From positions 1 to 36,636 of the forward strand of contig JARLGR010000017.1 of NCBI GenBank assembly GCA_031292665.1: a DNA stretch of 36,636 bases, read 5' to 3'. The position numbers and the translations under genes were made by a program. Source of the stretch: Mycobacterium sp. GTDB taxonomy: Bacteria; Actinomycetota; Actinomycetes; Mycobacteriales; Mycobacteriaceae. Numbering within the stretch: position 1 is the first letter of the stretch; each line of letters begins with the position of its first letter. Of this stretch, positions 25,915-33,575 are shown piece after piece. A model generated the notes under the pieces. The model was not told where the DNA came from. It saw only the letters and a program-made list of their open reading frames with translations, and did no database searches.

Positions 25915-26805
25915 CTACGCCTCCAACCTCGTGCCGGTCTCTTCTTCGGCGAAAGCCACCAGACGGGCCGCCGCGTCATAGTCGCAGGCGACCACCGAGC
26001 GACCGATCAGCACCGGACCGCCGCGCAGCCCGAACCTGCCGCTGACACCGACGTAGCAGCCCGGCGGCACCGGTTCGCTGATGCAGTAGAGGGTGGGTGC
26101 CGCGCCCTCGTCGATGTCGTTGCCCAAACGGTCGGCCACGCTCTTGACGGCTTTGTGCGCGAACGACATCAGCGGCGAGTCGGAGAGGTGCGAGAGATTC
26201 GACGCCACCCACCCCGGGTGGGTGAGCTGGGTGACCACCGGCGAACCGGCGGCGCGCAGCCGGCGGTCCAGCTCGAGCCCCCACATCATGACCGCGAGCT
26301 TCGACTGTGCGTAGGCGCCCAGTCTCGTCCACTTGTTGCGGCGCAGGTGCAGGTCGTCGAGTTGCAGCGTCGCAGACCGGTGCGCGTCGGAGCCGACGTT
26401 GATGATCTGCGACCGCACCCGCGGCAGCAGCAGGTTGGTCAGGGCGAACGGTCCCAGCAGGTTGGTGCCGAGCGTCATCTCGAATCCGTCGACCGTGTCG
26501 ATGCGGCGGTCGGTCAGGGCGCCGGCGTTGTTGATCAGGATGTCGACGTCACCGTCGATCAGATCGGGGAAGGCCCGCACCGACGACAGGTCGGCGAGAT
26601 CGAGTTTGGCCACGGTCGTCGAGCCGCCGATCTCGGCTGCCCGTTGCGCACCGAGTTCGGTGTTGCGGACGGCAAAGATCACTTGGGCGCCGGCTTTCGC
26701 AAGCGCACGCGCGGTACCCAGCCCGACGCCGTTCGTCGCCCCTGTCACGATGATCCGCCTGCCGCTCAAGTCGCCGAGCCGGCTCGGCGTCCAAGGTAAT
26801 GTCAC
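25915..26805 (-). CDS. SDR family oxidoreductase (retinol-dehydrogenase-like)
   Basis: A 296-residue short-chain dehydrogenase. It has IIVTGATNGVGLGTARALAK (cofactor motif TGxxxGxG), the Arg-containing strand FAVRNTELG (suggesting NADP), the motif LINNAGAL, and the catalytic YAQSKLAVMMW (YxxxK). Length and C-terminal region resemble the retinol dehydrogenase/protochlorophyllide-reductase-like subgroup. The start is GTG 26805, with no Shine-Dalgarno sequence. A perfect palindrome 10-24 bases upstream covers the likely promoter, so initiation may be nearly leaderless and repressor-controlled. It precedes the mycofactocin-type SDR in a two-gene operon. Confidence 0.88.
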   Translation of the reverse strand: MTLPWTPSRLGDLSGRRIIVTGATNGVGLGTARALAKAGAQVIFAVRNTELGAQRAAEIGGSTTVAKLDLADLSSVRAFPDLIDGDVDILINNAGALTDRRIDTVDGFEMTLGTNLLGPFALTNLLLPRVRSQIINVGSDAHRSATLQLDDLHLRRNKWTRLGAYAQSKLAVMMWGLELDRRLRAAGSPVVTQLTHPGWVASNLSHLSDSPLMSFAHKAVKSVADRLGNDIDEGAAPTLYCISEPVPPGCYVGVSGRFGLRGGPVLIGRSVVACDYDAAARLVAFAEEETGTRLEA

Positions 26806-26814
26806 GGCGGTCAG

Positions 26815-26829
26815 ACTAATGGCATTAGT
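26815..26829. promoter_or_regulatory. operator candidate ACTAAT-GGC-ATTAGT
   Basis: A perfect 6-bp inverted repeat with a three-base spacer lies between the divergent SDR (start 26805, minus) and SnoaL-like (start 26929, plus) genes. It sits where the SDR -10 would be expected. TetR-type regulators bind sites of this form. The left half plus spacer (ACTAATGG) recurs at 34789 in the other divergent promoter of the cluster. Confidence 0.55.
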
Positions 26830-26928
26830 GCGATGCGGCCGCAGGCCCGTGCAGTTCTACCATCATTGTCTGCGACCTACCGGCATGGTCTTGGCAAAGG
26901 AATGGAGCCCATTCGAGGTGATTCTCCT

Positions 26929-27372
26929 ATGAGTGAGAGCGCGATAGAAATCACCAACCTGATTTACACCTACGCCGAACTGCTGGATGCGGGCGACCTG
27001 GATGCGGTGGCCGAGCTCTTCGGGCACGGCCGTATCTGCGGGGTTGAAAACGGTCCGCCGGAAACGGTGTTCGACGGCGCTGCCAGGGTTCGCCAGATGT
27101 ACGAGATGGCCACGCGCATCTACGAGGACGGCACCCCGAAGACGAAGCACAACACGAGCAACGTGCAGCTGCGCATCGACGAGGCCGCGGGCACCGCACG
27201 CAGCACGTCCTATTACTGCGTCACGCAGGCCACCCCCGAATTGCCGCTCCAGGTGATCGTGACCGGGCATTACAAGGACACGTTTCACCGGCTGGACGGC
27301 GCGTGGTGGTTCGACACCCGCACGATGTTCGTCGACCAGGTGGGCGATGTCAGCCACCACCTGAAGTTTTGA
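26929..27372 (+). CDS. SnoaL/NTF2-like protein
   Basis: A 147-residue alpha+beta-barrel protein. The N-terminal helix pair (IEITNLIYTYAELLDAGDLD, then AVAELFGHG) and the strand pattern ending in HRLDGAWWFDTRTMFVD are typical of SnoaL-like polyketide cyclase/ketosteroid isomerase-type folds. Such proteins act as isomerases, dehydratases or hydrolases, or bind small hydrophobic ligands; catalytic residues cannot be assigned here. ATG 26929 has GAGGTG nine bases upstream. Its TGA overlaps the TTG start of the sulfotransferase gene, so it leads a four-gene operon to 30652. Confidence 0.85.
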   Translation: MSESAIEITNLIYTYAELLDAGDLDAVAELFGHGRICGVENGPPETVFDGAARVRQMYEMATRIYEDGTPKTKHNTSNVQLRIDEAAGTARSTSYYCVTQATPELPLQVIVTGHYKDTFHRLDGAWWFDTRTMFVDQVGDVSHHLKF

Positions 27373-28565
27373 TCCGCGTGGACAACGCGGGCGCGTTCGC
27401 CGTCGCTGGAGTGCTGGCCGACGCCCAGCGCAAGGAGTCGCTGACCGATTGGGGGCCAGGGGAATTCGAACGTGCGCTGAGCGTGTTGCTGGACGACTAC
27501 GCGGGCGCGGAACTCAACGCCATCGGTGCGCACATCCTGCGGTCCGGCATCGTCCACAGCCTGCGGATGCGGCTGCGCGCTCACGAGTGGGTGCGCCGGC
27601 ACCCCGAAATCCTCGACGAGCGGATCGTCGCGCCGGTCGTCGTCGTCGGGATGATGCGCAGCGGGACCACGCTGCTGCAGCGCCTGCTGGCCGCCGACCC
27701 GCGTTTCTACTGCGCCTACGGCTGGGAGGTCGTCGAGGTCGCCCCGAAGCTCGACCACCGGTTCACCGGTGTCGATCCCCGCATCGCCATCAGCGAGGCA
27801 CGCGAGGCGAAATCCCGCGAACTCGCGCCCGAGCTGTTCGCCATCCACCCGATGTACGCGCGGGAAGCCGAGGAAGAAATCGTCTTCCTGGCCGACGCGT
27901 TCTTGTCGCATGTTCCCGAATCCGGCGCACACCTGCCCGTCTACCGATCTTGGCTCGACGAGCAGGATTTCGCTCCCGCCTACACCTACCTGCACCGCAT
28001 GCTGCAGTTCCTGCAGTGGCAAAAGCAGCTGAGCATTCCCGAGGGGGGCTGCCCGCCGCAGCGCTGGGTGCTCAAATCCCCGGCCCATCTCGGCTATCTG
28101 GACAAGCTGGCAGCCCAATTTCCGGACCTGCACATCGTGCACATGCATCGCGACCCGCGCACCACCATCGCGTCGGGCGCCAGCCTCAACGCGACCCTGC
28201 ACGCGATGCACGCCGACACCGTCGACCTGCCCCGGGTGGGTGCGCAGTGGTTGCAGCGCATGGGCTGGACCAATGACCGTGCCATCGCGGTGCGTGACGA
28301 TTGGAGCGACGCCGCCCGGGTTACCGACATCGCGTTCGACGACGCGGTGCCCGATCCGATCGGGCAGGTGGCCCGTGTCTACGACGCGGTCGGCCTGCCG
28401 CTGACGGCCGAGGCGGAAGCTGCGATGCGGCGCCGGCTGGCCGAGCGTCCCCGCGAGGCGGCACGCCCGCCCTACGGCCTGGAAAACTACGGCCTGAATC
28501 CCGAGCAGGTCGACGAGCGGTTCACGTTGTACCACAAGCGTTTTGGCCAGTATCTCGGACAGTGA
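27369..28565 (+). CDS. PAPS-dependent sulfotransferase family protein
   Basis: A 398-residue protein of the Sulfotransfer_3 type. The 5'-phosphosulfate loop VVVGMMRSGTTLLQRLL (about 91-107) and the 3'-phosphate motif HMHRDPRTTIASGAS (around 258-272) are intact, together with WVLKSPAHL. Proteins of this type transfer sulfate from PAPS to an alcohol; mycobacteria use them on glycolipids and sterol-like acceptors. TTG 27369 overlaps the preceding stop by four bases (TTGA); GTG 27378 is an alternative start. The position between a SnoaL-like gene and a DUF1214-like gene suggests a steroid- or lipid-modifying step. The acceptor is unknown. Confidence 0.87.
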   Translation: MIRVDNAGAFAVAGVLADAQRKESLTDWGPGEFERALSVLLDDYAGAELNAIGAHILRSGIVHSLRMRLRAHEWVRRHPEILDERIVAPVVVVGMMRSGTTLLQRLLAADPRFYCAYGWEVVEVAPKLDHRFTGVDPRIAISEAREAKSRELAPELFAIHPMYAREAEEEIVFLADAFLSHVPESGAHLPVYRSWLDEQDFAPAYTYLHRMLQFLQWQKQLSIPEGGCPPQRWVLKSPAHLGYLDKLAAQFPDLHIVHMHRDPRTTIASGASLNATLHAMHADTVDLPRVGAQWLQRMGWTNDRAIAVRDDWSDAARVTDIAFDDAVPDPIGQVARVYDAVGLPLTAEAEAAMRRRLAERPREAARPPYGLENYGLNPEQVDERFTLYHKRFGQYLGQ

Positions 28566-28575
28566 GGAGCATTGA

Positions 28576-29820
28576 ATGCCTGACGATCCCGTCGCGACAG
28601 CATCGCAGCACGAACAGGAACTGGCCGCGCTGGACCTGATCGCGCACCCCACCGTCAAGGCGGCCTACCGCAGCGTGGGAGAGACCTGGCTGGGCCGGGC
28701 CAAAGCCTCGGATGCGATGCGGGAGCGGTTCGACGACTCGTTCGCCGAGGTGATGTTCTCGGCGGCCGTCTGGTCGTCCAACCAGGACAAGCTACGACCC
28801 AAGGTCAGCTGCATCACCCGGCTGACGCATCCCGTGGAGGGTCGCCGGATTCCCGGATCACGTTGGGGCATCGACAATCCCGACAGCGTGTACCGGGTGA
28901 TCCCCATTTCCGGTGCGGAACGCTACGAGATCCGCGGCCGAGTCGGCGAACACCGCATGACCGAGAACTACTTCACCCTGTGGGACGCCCACATGGGCAC
29001 CGTCGACGTGCTCAACGGCCGGACCATGCGGGTGGATTCCGACGGCCGCTTCACGATCACCGTCGACGCCGAACCGGCCAACGGGCGGCCCAACCACGTA
29101 CAGACTTCGCCTGAGGCGCACGAGTTTTACATCCGCGACGTGCTGCTGGACTGGGGCCGCGACGACCCCAACCATCTCAGCGTCGAGCGGCTCGGTGGGC
29201 CACCAACCACACCGGCGCGCACGCTCGACGAGCAGGCCGAGGCGACCGCGGCGATGATGGCGTATTTCGCCGACTTCACCGGCAAGCTCAGCCACGGCGT
29301 GTACAAGATGCCGCCCAACCACTTCAACCTGGCGTGGTCGGCCGACAAGGTCGGCGCCATGCGCAACCAGGTGTACGTCATGGGCCGCTTCGACCTCGCG
29401 CCCGACGAGGCGTTCGTGGTCGACCTGAGCGACGGCGGCGCCGAATACTTCACGGTGCCGCTGAGCAACATCTGGGGCACCACGCTGGACATCGTCGACC
29501 GCACCGGCAGCCTCAACAACGCGCAGTCGGTGGCCAACGAGGACGGCACCTACACCTACGTGATCTCGCCGACCGACCCCGGCGTGGCCAACTGGATCGA
29601 CTCCGACGGGCTGCGCGAAGGCATCCTGACGCTGCGGATGGCCGAGTTCGGCGAGACCGGGCCGCGCGAGGACCTCGGCGCCCGCGGCCGGGTCGTCACG
29701 CTGGACCGCATCGACGCCGAGGTGCCGAACCTGCCCCGGGTGAGTCCCGAGCAGCGGGCCGCCCAACTCGCGGACCGGCGAACGGCGTATCTGCGGCGCC
29801 TCCCGGAAGGGACGGCCTGA
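28576..29820 (+). CDS. DUF1214-like conserved protein
   Basis: A 414-residue protein without signal peptide or membrane segments. Its central and C-terminal parts (YFTVPLSNIWGTTLDIVDRT, GSLNNAQSVANEDGTYTYVI, SPTDPGVANWIDSDGLREG) follow the pattern of DUF1214-type proteins, in which a dry beta-rich domain ends in GxxNW-like motifs. Members are frequent beside SDR and sulfotransferase genes in mycobacteria, but the biochemical role is not known. ATG 28576 has GAGGAG close upstream. The gene is 10 bp after the sulfotransferase and 1 bp before the next SDR, so it belongs to the operon. Confidence 0.78.
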   Translation: MPDDPVATASQHEQELAALDLIAHPTVKAAYRSVGETWLGRAKASDAMRERFDDSFAEVMFSAAVWSSNQDKLRPKVSCITRLTHPVEGRRIPGSRWGIDNPDSVYRVIPISGAERYEIRGRVGEHRMTENYFTLWDAHMGTVDVLNGRTMRVDSDGRFTITVDAEPANGRPNHVQTSPEAHEFYIRDVLLDWGRDDPNHLSVERLGGPPTTPARTLDEQAEATAAMMAYFADFTGKLSHGVYKMPPNHFNLAWSADKVGAMRNQVYVMGRFDLAPDEAFVVDLSDGGAEYFTVPLSNIWGTTLDIVDRTGSLNNAQSVANEDGTYTYVISPTDPGVANWIDSDGLREGILTLRMAEFGETGPREDLGARGRVVTLDRIDAEVPNLPRVSPEQRAAQLADRRTAYLRRLPEGTA

Positions 29821-29821
29821 G

Positions 29822-30652
29822 ATGGCCCGTTGGCTGATCACCGGATGCTCCACCGGCTTTGGCCGCGAAATCGCGCGCGCCGCTCTGCGGGACGGCCACA
29901 GCGCCGTGGTGACCGCGCGACGCGTTGACGCGGTGCAGGATCTCGCCGACGAGTTCGGGGACCGGGCCCTGGCCGTCGCCCTCGACGTGACCGACGCCGG
30001 CCAGATCGCGGCCGCGGTCGCGGCGGCCGACCACGCGTTCGGCGGGATCGACGTCCTGGTGAACAACGCCGGTCACGGCTACCTGTCCGCGGTGGAGGAG
30101 GGCGAGGACGCCGAGATACGAAAACTGTTCGACGTCAATTACTTCGGCGCCGTCGACATGATCAAGGCGGTGCTGCCGGCCATGCGTGCCCGCGGCTCCG
30201 GCCACATCGTCAACATCTCGTCGATGACCGGCCTGGTGGCCAACCCACCCAACGCGTACTACTCGTCGACGAAGTTCGCGCTGGAAGCGGTGACCGAGGC
30301 GCTGGCCACCGAGGTGCGGCCGCTGGGCATCAAGGTGACCGCCATCGAGCCGGGCGCCTTCCGTACCGATTGGGCAACGCGATCGATGAAGGAGTCGGGC
30401 CGGCCGATCGCCGACTACGCCGACGTGGCGGCGCGTAAGGACCTCATCAAGCAGTTCGCCGATCACCTGCCGGGCGATCCGCGCAAGGTGGCCGAGGCGG
30501 TCCTGATGGTGACCAAACTCGACGAGCCACCGTTGCGGCTGCTGCTGGGCCGCGACGTCCTCAAGGCGATGCGCGACAGGATCGCAGCTCTCACGGCGTC
30601 GATCGCCGAGTGGGAGTCCGTCACGAAGGACGTGAACTTTCCCGGTTCGTGA
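29822..30652 (+). CDS. SDR family oxidoreductase
   Basis: A 276-residue classical SDR. It contains WLITGCSTGFGREIARAALR (cofactor loop), VVTARRVDAVQDL (Arg pair favouring NADP), VLVNNAGHGYLSAVEEG, the catalytic Ser in VNISSMTG and YYSSTKFALEAV (YxxxK). The C-terminal region has the AIEPGAFRTDWATRSM segment common to the 3-oxoacyl/retinol-dehydrogenase-like group. It starts one base after the stop of the DUF1214-like gene and ends the operon begun at 26929. The substrate is unknown; context favours a steroid or lipid alcohol. Confidence 0.9.
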   Translation: MARWLITGCSTGFGREIARAALRDGHSAVVTARRVDAVQDLADEFGDRALAVALDVTDAGQIAAAVAAADHAFGGIDVLVNNAGHGYLSAVEEGEDAEIRKLFDVNYFGAVDMIKAVLPAMRARGSGHIVNISSMTGLVANPPNAYYSSTKFALEAVTEALATEVRPLGIKVTAIEPGAFRTDWATRSMKESGRPIADYADVAARKDLIKQFADHLPGDPRKVAEAVLMVTKLDEPPLRLLLGRDVLKAMRDRIAALTASIAEWESVTKDVNFPGS

Positions 30653-30795
30653 TCGCTGTCCCGGCTACCGGCTGCGTCCCGGGCCGCGATGTAGCCATAC
30701 ACCAGTCCCTGAGCGATCGTCACGCCCGCGCCCGGGTCGACGGAGGTATCGGGCTCACGGTGAGAACGGCAAGCCGGGGCCGGCGCGCCGGAGGA
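30621..30795 (-). pseudogene. flavoprotein (KstD/fumarate-reductase-like) C-terminal remnant
   Basis: On the minus strand the frame reads DTSVDPGAGVTIAQGLVYGY and then IAARDAAGTAITNRES before a TGA at 30621-30623. The GAGVTIAQG...GYIAARDAAG pattern resembles the last FAD-binding helix of fumarate-reductase/3-ketosteroid-dehydrogenase-like flavoproteins. Nothing of the rest of the protein is present, and the fragment overlaps the 3' end of the SDR gene on the opposite strand. High GC at third positions supports former coding use. It fills most of the gap before the KshA-like gene. The family assignment from so short a segment is moderate. Confidence 0.5.
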
Positions 30796-30856
30796 AGAGG
30801 CGTCGAGGCATGAGTGGCCAAGGCACTCCCAACGGCGGGGCCGCAGGAGTTAAATC

Positions 30857-32008
30857 ATGCCTATGACGTCGCAGCCCGAAGCCGACGAAGTTCGGCTCAT
30901 CGAAGCGCAGGCCGCGCCGGCGCGGTTCGCCCGCGGCTGGCACTGCCTCGGCTTGATCAGAGATTTCGGTGACGGCAAGCCACACGGCATCAACGCCTTC
31001 GGAGGCAAACTGGTCATCTTCCGCGGCGCGGACGGCGGCATCAACGTCCTCGATGCCTTCTGCCGCCACATGGGCGGTGACCTTTCAGAGGGCAAGGTCA
31101 AGGGCGAAGAGATCGCCTGCCCTTTTCACGACTGGCGCTGGGGCGGCGACGGGCGATGCAAGCAGGTGCCCTACGCCAAGCGCGCCCCCAGGCTGGCCCG
31201 AACCCGAGCCTGGACCACGCTGCAACAGGACGGGATGTTGTTCGTGTGGAACGACCCCGAGGGCAACCCGCCGCCGCCCGGGGTCGCGATTCCCCGCATC
31301 GAGGGTGCCACCAGCGACGAATGGACCGACTGGCACTGGTACACCACCGTCGTCGGAAGCAACTGCCGCGAAATCATCGACAACGTCGTGGACATGGCGC
31401 ACTTCTTCTACATCCATGGTGCATTGCCTACCTACTTCAAGAACATCTTCGAAGGACATGTCGCGACGCAGTACATGAATGGCGAGGGTCGTCCCGACAT
31501 GGGCGGCACCGAAGGCGCACAGATGCTGGGCAACACATCGGTCGCGTCCTACTACGGCCCGTCCTTCATGATCGACGACCTGACCTACCACTACAGGCAC
31601 GGCGACGCACAATCGATCCTCATCAATTGCCACTACCCGATCGATGCGAATTCCTTCGTGCTGCAATACGGCATCATCGTCAAGAAGTCGGCCGCCCTGC
31701 CCGGCGACCAGGCCATGCAGACCGCTATCACCCTCGGCGACTACATCAAGCTGGGTTTCGAGCAGGACGTGCAGATCTGGCGACACAAGGCGCGCATCGA
31801 CAACCCGCTGCTGGTCGAGGAGGACGGCCCGGTCTACCAGTTGCGCCGCTGGTATCAGCAGTTCTACGTCGACGTCGCCGACGTGCAGCCAGACATGGTG
31901 GACCGCTTCGAGTTTGAGCTGGACACCACCCGGCCCTACGAGGCGTGGATGAAAGAGGTCGAGGCGAACATCGCCGCCCGGGCGGCCACCGCGGGAGCGG
32001 CGCGATGA
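30857..32008 (+). CDS. KshA-like Rieske oxygenase (3-ketosteroid 9-alpha-hydroxylase type)
   Basis: A 383-residue oxygenase component. The Rieske [2Fe-2S] ligands are Cys69/His71 (FCRHMGGDLS) and Cys88/His91 (ACPFHDWRW). The mononuclear iron site follows N-x2-D-x3-H-x4-H in IIDNVVDMAHFFYIHGALPT (His182, His187), and the third ligand is probably the Asp of GFEQDVQIW. These features and the length match KshA, which with reductase KshB hydroxylates C9 of 3-ketosteroids and opens the B ring. A typical mycobacterium has its own kshA elsewhere, so this is probably a paralogue for another ring substrate. AGGAG precedes ATG 30857. The stop overlaps the next start (ATGA). Confidence 0.9.
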   Translation: MPMTSQPEADEVRLIEAQAAPARFARGWHCLGLIRDFGDGKPHGINAFGGKLVIFRGADGGINVLDAFCRHMGGDLSEGKVKGEEIACPFHDWRWGGDGRCKQVPYAKRAPRLARTRAWTTLQQDGMLFVWNDPEGNPPPPGVAIPRIEGATSDEWTDWHWYTTVVGSNCREIIDNVVDMAHFFYIHGALPTYFKNIFEGHVATQYMNGEGRPDMGGTEGAQMLGNTSVASYYGPSFMIDDLTYHYRHGDAQSILINCHYPIDANSFVLQYGIIVKKSAALPGDQAMQTAITLGDYIKLGFEQDVQIWRHKARIDNPLLVEEDGPVYQLRRWYQQFYVDVADVQPDMVDRFEFELDTTRPYEAWMKEVEANIAARAATAGAAR

Positions 32009-32307
32009 CGCCCCACCCGTCCGTCAAGACCGATAACCGTCTCGACGAGATGCCCATGGTGCCCGTGGCGTGCCGCAGCTGCGGCGCGCGAGTGCTGGCG
32101 CGCAAGAGCAGCTGGAACCAGACCAGCGTGCAGTGGAACGCCGACGCGACGGCCCGGTGCGCCGAGCGCGCCGCAGCGGAGCAGATGTTCGGCAGGGGCG
32201 TGTTCCTGGCGTGCTCGGCGCTGGGCGAGTCGATCGTAGACGCGGTGCGACACGGCGACTTGGCCATCGTCGACGAAATGGCCGGATTCCCAAGTCCGCG
32301 AGCGTAA
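32005..32307 (+). CDS. small Cys-rich protein coupled to KshA-like oxygenase
   Basis: A 100-residue protein beginning at an ATG that overlaps the oxygenase stop. It contains CRSCGAR (a C-x2-C pair) and two more Cys residues (ATARCAER and FLACSALG). Four cysteines in this order suggest a small iron-sulfur or zinc protein; relatives in such loci are sometimes labelled ferredoxin, but the spacing is not that of classical [2Fe-2S] or [4Fe-4S] ferredoxins. It is probably a partner of the Rieske oxygenase. Its last codons and TAA lie within the left arm of a large hairpin (32296-32308), so its C-terminus could have been set by that element. Confidence 0.75.
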   Translation: MTPHPSVKTDNRLDEMPMVPVACRSCGARVLARKSSWNQTSVQWNADATARCAERAAAEQMFGRGVFLACSALGESIVDAVRHGDLAIVDEMAGFPSPRA

Positions 32308-32357
32308 CGGTGCGGCGAAATTCCGCGACAGAATTCGCACTGGCGTTACGCTCGCGG
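32296..32357. terminator. 62-nt hairpin between convergent genes, stop codons in both arms
   Basis: CCGCGAGCGTAAC (32296-32308) and GTTACGCTCGCGG (32345-32357) are perfect 13-bp inverted arms. Inside them GTGCG (32310-32314) pairs with CGCAC (32336-32340), and AATTC (32319-32323) with GAATT (32331-32335), leaving a seven-base loop. The left arm holds the TAA of the Cys-rich gene. The right arm, on the minus strand, holds the TAA of the flavoprotein remnant. A bidirectional terminator is the simplest role; a repeated palindromic element is the alternative. Confidence 0.65.
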
Positions 32358-32646
32358 GCGAGAAACAGTGGCCGCTGAGCGGCCCGCGCGGCGGCCGTAG
32401 AAGCTCCCGTCGCCGAGCGAGACGCCGCTAGGCAATCGCCTCCTCCTGGGCATCCCGTCGATGATCAGGTAGGCGGTGTTGTCCTGCTGATAGAGCGTGA
32501 GCTGCCCGAAGCGGCCGGTCGCCCGGCAATCCGCGGAGCGAAGCGATCGCCACGTCGGTGCCGTATTGGCGGGCGGTGTTACCGACCACCCGGCCGTCGG
32601 CCTCGTCGTCCCAGGACGTGATCGACGCCGCCGGCACGGGCGTCAC
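32346..32646 (-). pseudogene. collapsed FAD-dependent dehydrogenase (KstD/fumarate-reductase-like)
   Basis: A GTG at 32646 overlaps the stop of the HsaC-like gene (GTGA), as in an intact operon. The frame reads VTPVPAASITSWDDEAD, the usual lead-in to a VVVVG FAD motif, but jumps to GRVVGNTARQYGTDVAIASL, which belongs later in such flavoproteins. It is then frameshifted to GRFGQLTLYQQDNTAYLIID and LPSGVSLGDGSFYGRRAGRS, the C-terminal FAD-binding segment, ending in TAA 32348-32346. So about 300 bp remain of a gene that is normally about 1.5 kb, after internal deletions. It was evidently the third gene of the minus-strand HsaA-like/HsaC-like operon. Family assignment rests on motif order. Confidence 0.68.
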
Positions 32647-33563
32647 AGCCGCATCGCCGCGGGCATCTCTCCCACCCACTGGTGGCCCCAGTAGCTGTCA
32701 GCGGTGATTTCCTCGGCGGTGTAGAAGGTTTCGTCGACCCGCATGCCGTCGGTGCCGAATTCGATGTCCCAGTCGCCGGGCGCCCGCACGTAGAACGACA
32801 CCATCTTGTCGTTGGTGTGGCGGCCCAGCGTGGACGACAACATGAAGCCCTCGGCGTTGACGCGGTCCAGCGCCCGGCCCACGGCGTCCAGGCTGTCCAC
32901 CTCGACCATGATGTGGACGACGCGGGGGTCGCGCTGGTGCGCGGCGGGGACGATCGCCAGGCTGTGGTGTCTCTCGTTGATGCCGAGGAAGCGAATCCGC
33001 ACCGGGCCGAACTCCTTCGGCAGGGGCACCCGGAACGCGCCGCGGGACCGGAACCCCAACACGTCGATGTAGAAGTCGAACAGCGCGTCGGGATCGGTGG
33101 TCGGCAGGACGACATGGCCCATTCCCTGATCGCCGGTGACGAACTTCGCGCCGAACGGGGTGATCACCGGGCTGTGGTCGAGCACCGCACCGTGGAACAC
33201 CTCGAGCGCGGTGCCGGCCGGGTCTTCGAAGGTGATCACCTCCTCGACGCGGCGGGCCTCGGCCTCGTCGGCGGACAACTGTTTGAAGGCCACGCCGGCA
33301 CCGTCGAGGATCGCCATGACCCGTCGCAGGGCCGCGCGGTCGCACACCTCCCAGCCGATGTTCACCACCCGGTCGGTCTCGCTCGGCACCACGATGAGCC
33401 GGGCCGCCCGCTCGTCCATTCGCAGGTAGAGCGCCGACGGGTCGGGGCCTTTTGGACTAGGGGAGCCTTCGGCGAAACCCAGGACACCGAAGGCGAACCG
33501 CCGCCACCGTTCCATGTCCGCCGTCGAAATGGTGATGTAGCCAAGGCTTTTCAGATCGCTCAC
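32643..33563 (-). CDS. HsaC-like extradiol dioxygenase (VOC family)
   Basis: A 306-residue two-domain type I extradiol dioxygenase. The catalytic iron ligands are His150 (GMGHVVLPT), His217 (RVVHIMVEV) and Glu268 (WDIEFGTDG), matching the His/His/Glu triad of HsaC and BphC at nearly the same positions. The C-terminal active-site residues His250/Asn251 region (STLGRHTNDKMVSFY) is also present. HsaC cleaves the catechol ring A product of cholesterol degradation; this paralogue should cut a similar catechol. GTG 33563 has AGGGGGG seven bases upstream, overlapping the stop of the HsaA-like gene 12 bp away. The operon continues into a decayed flavoprotein gene. Confidence 0.9.
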   Translation of the reverse strand: MSDLKSLGYITISTADMERWRRFAFGVLGFAEGSPSPKGPDPSALYLRMDERAARLIVVPSETDRVVNIGWEVCDRAALRRVMAILDGAGVAFKQLSADEAEARRVEEVITFEDPAGTALEVFHGAVLDHSPVITPFGAKFVTGDQGMGHVVLPTTDPDALFDFYIDVLGFRSRGAFRVPLPKEFGPVRIRFLGINERHHSLAIVPAAHQRDPRVVHIMVEVDSLDAVGRALDRVNAEGFMLSSTLGRHTNDKMVSFYVRAPGDWDIEFGTDGMRVDETFYTAEEITADSYWGHQWVGEMPAAMRL

Positions 33564-33575
33564 CGACGATCCCCC

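Noticed and set aside
30754..30764. CTCAC-g-GTGAG palindrome upstream of the KshA-like gene
   Set aside because: Short arms, no match to KstR-type consensus, and it falls within a flavoprotein remnant; chance occurrence is likely.
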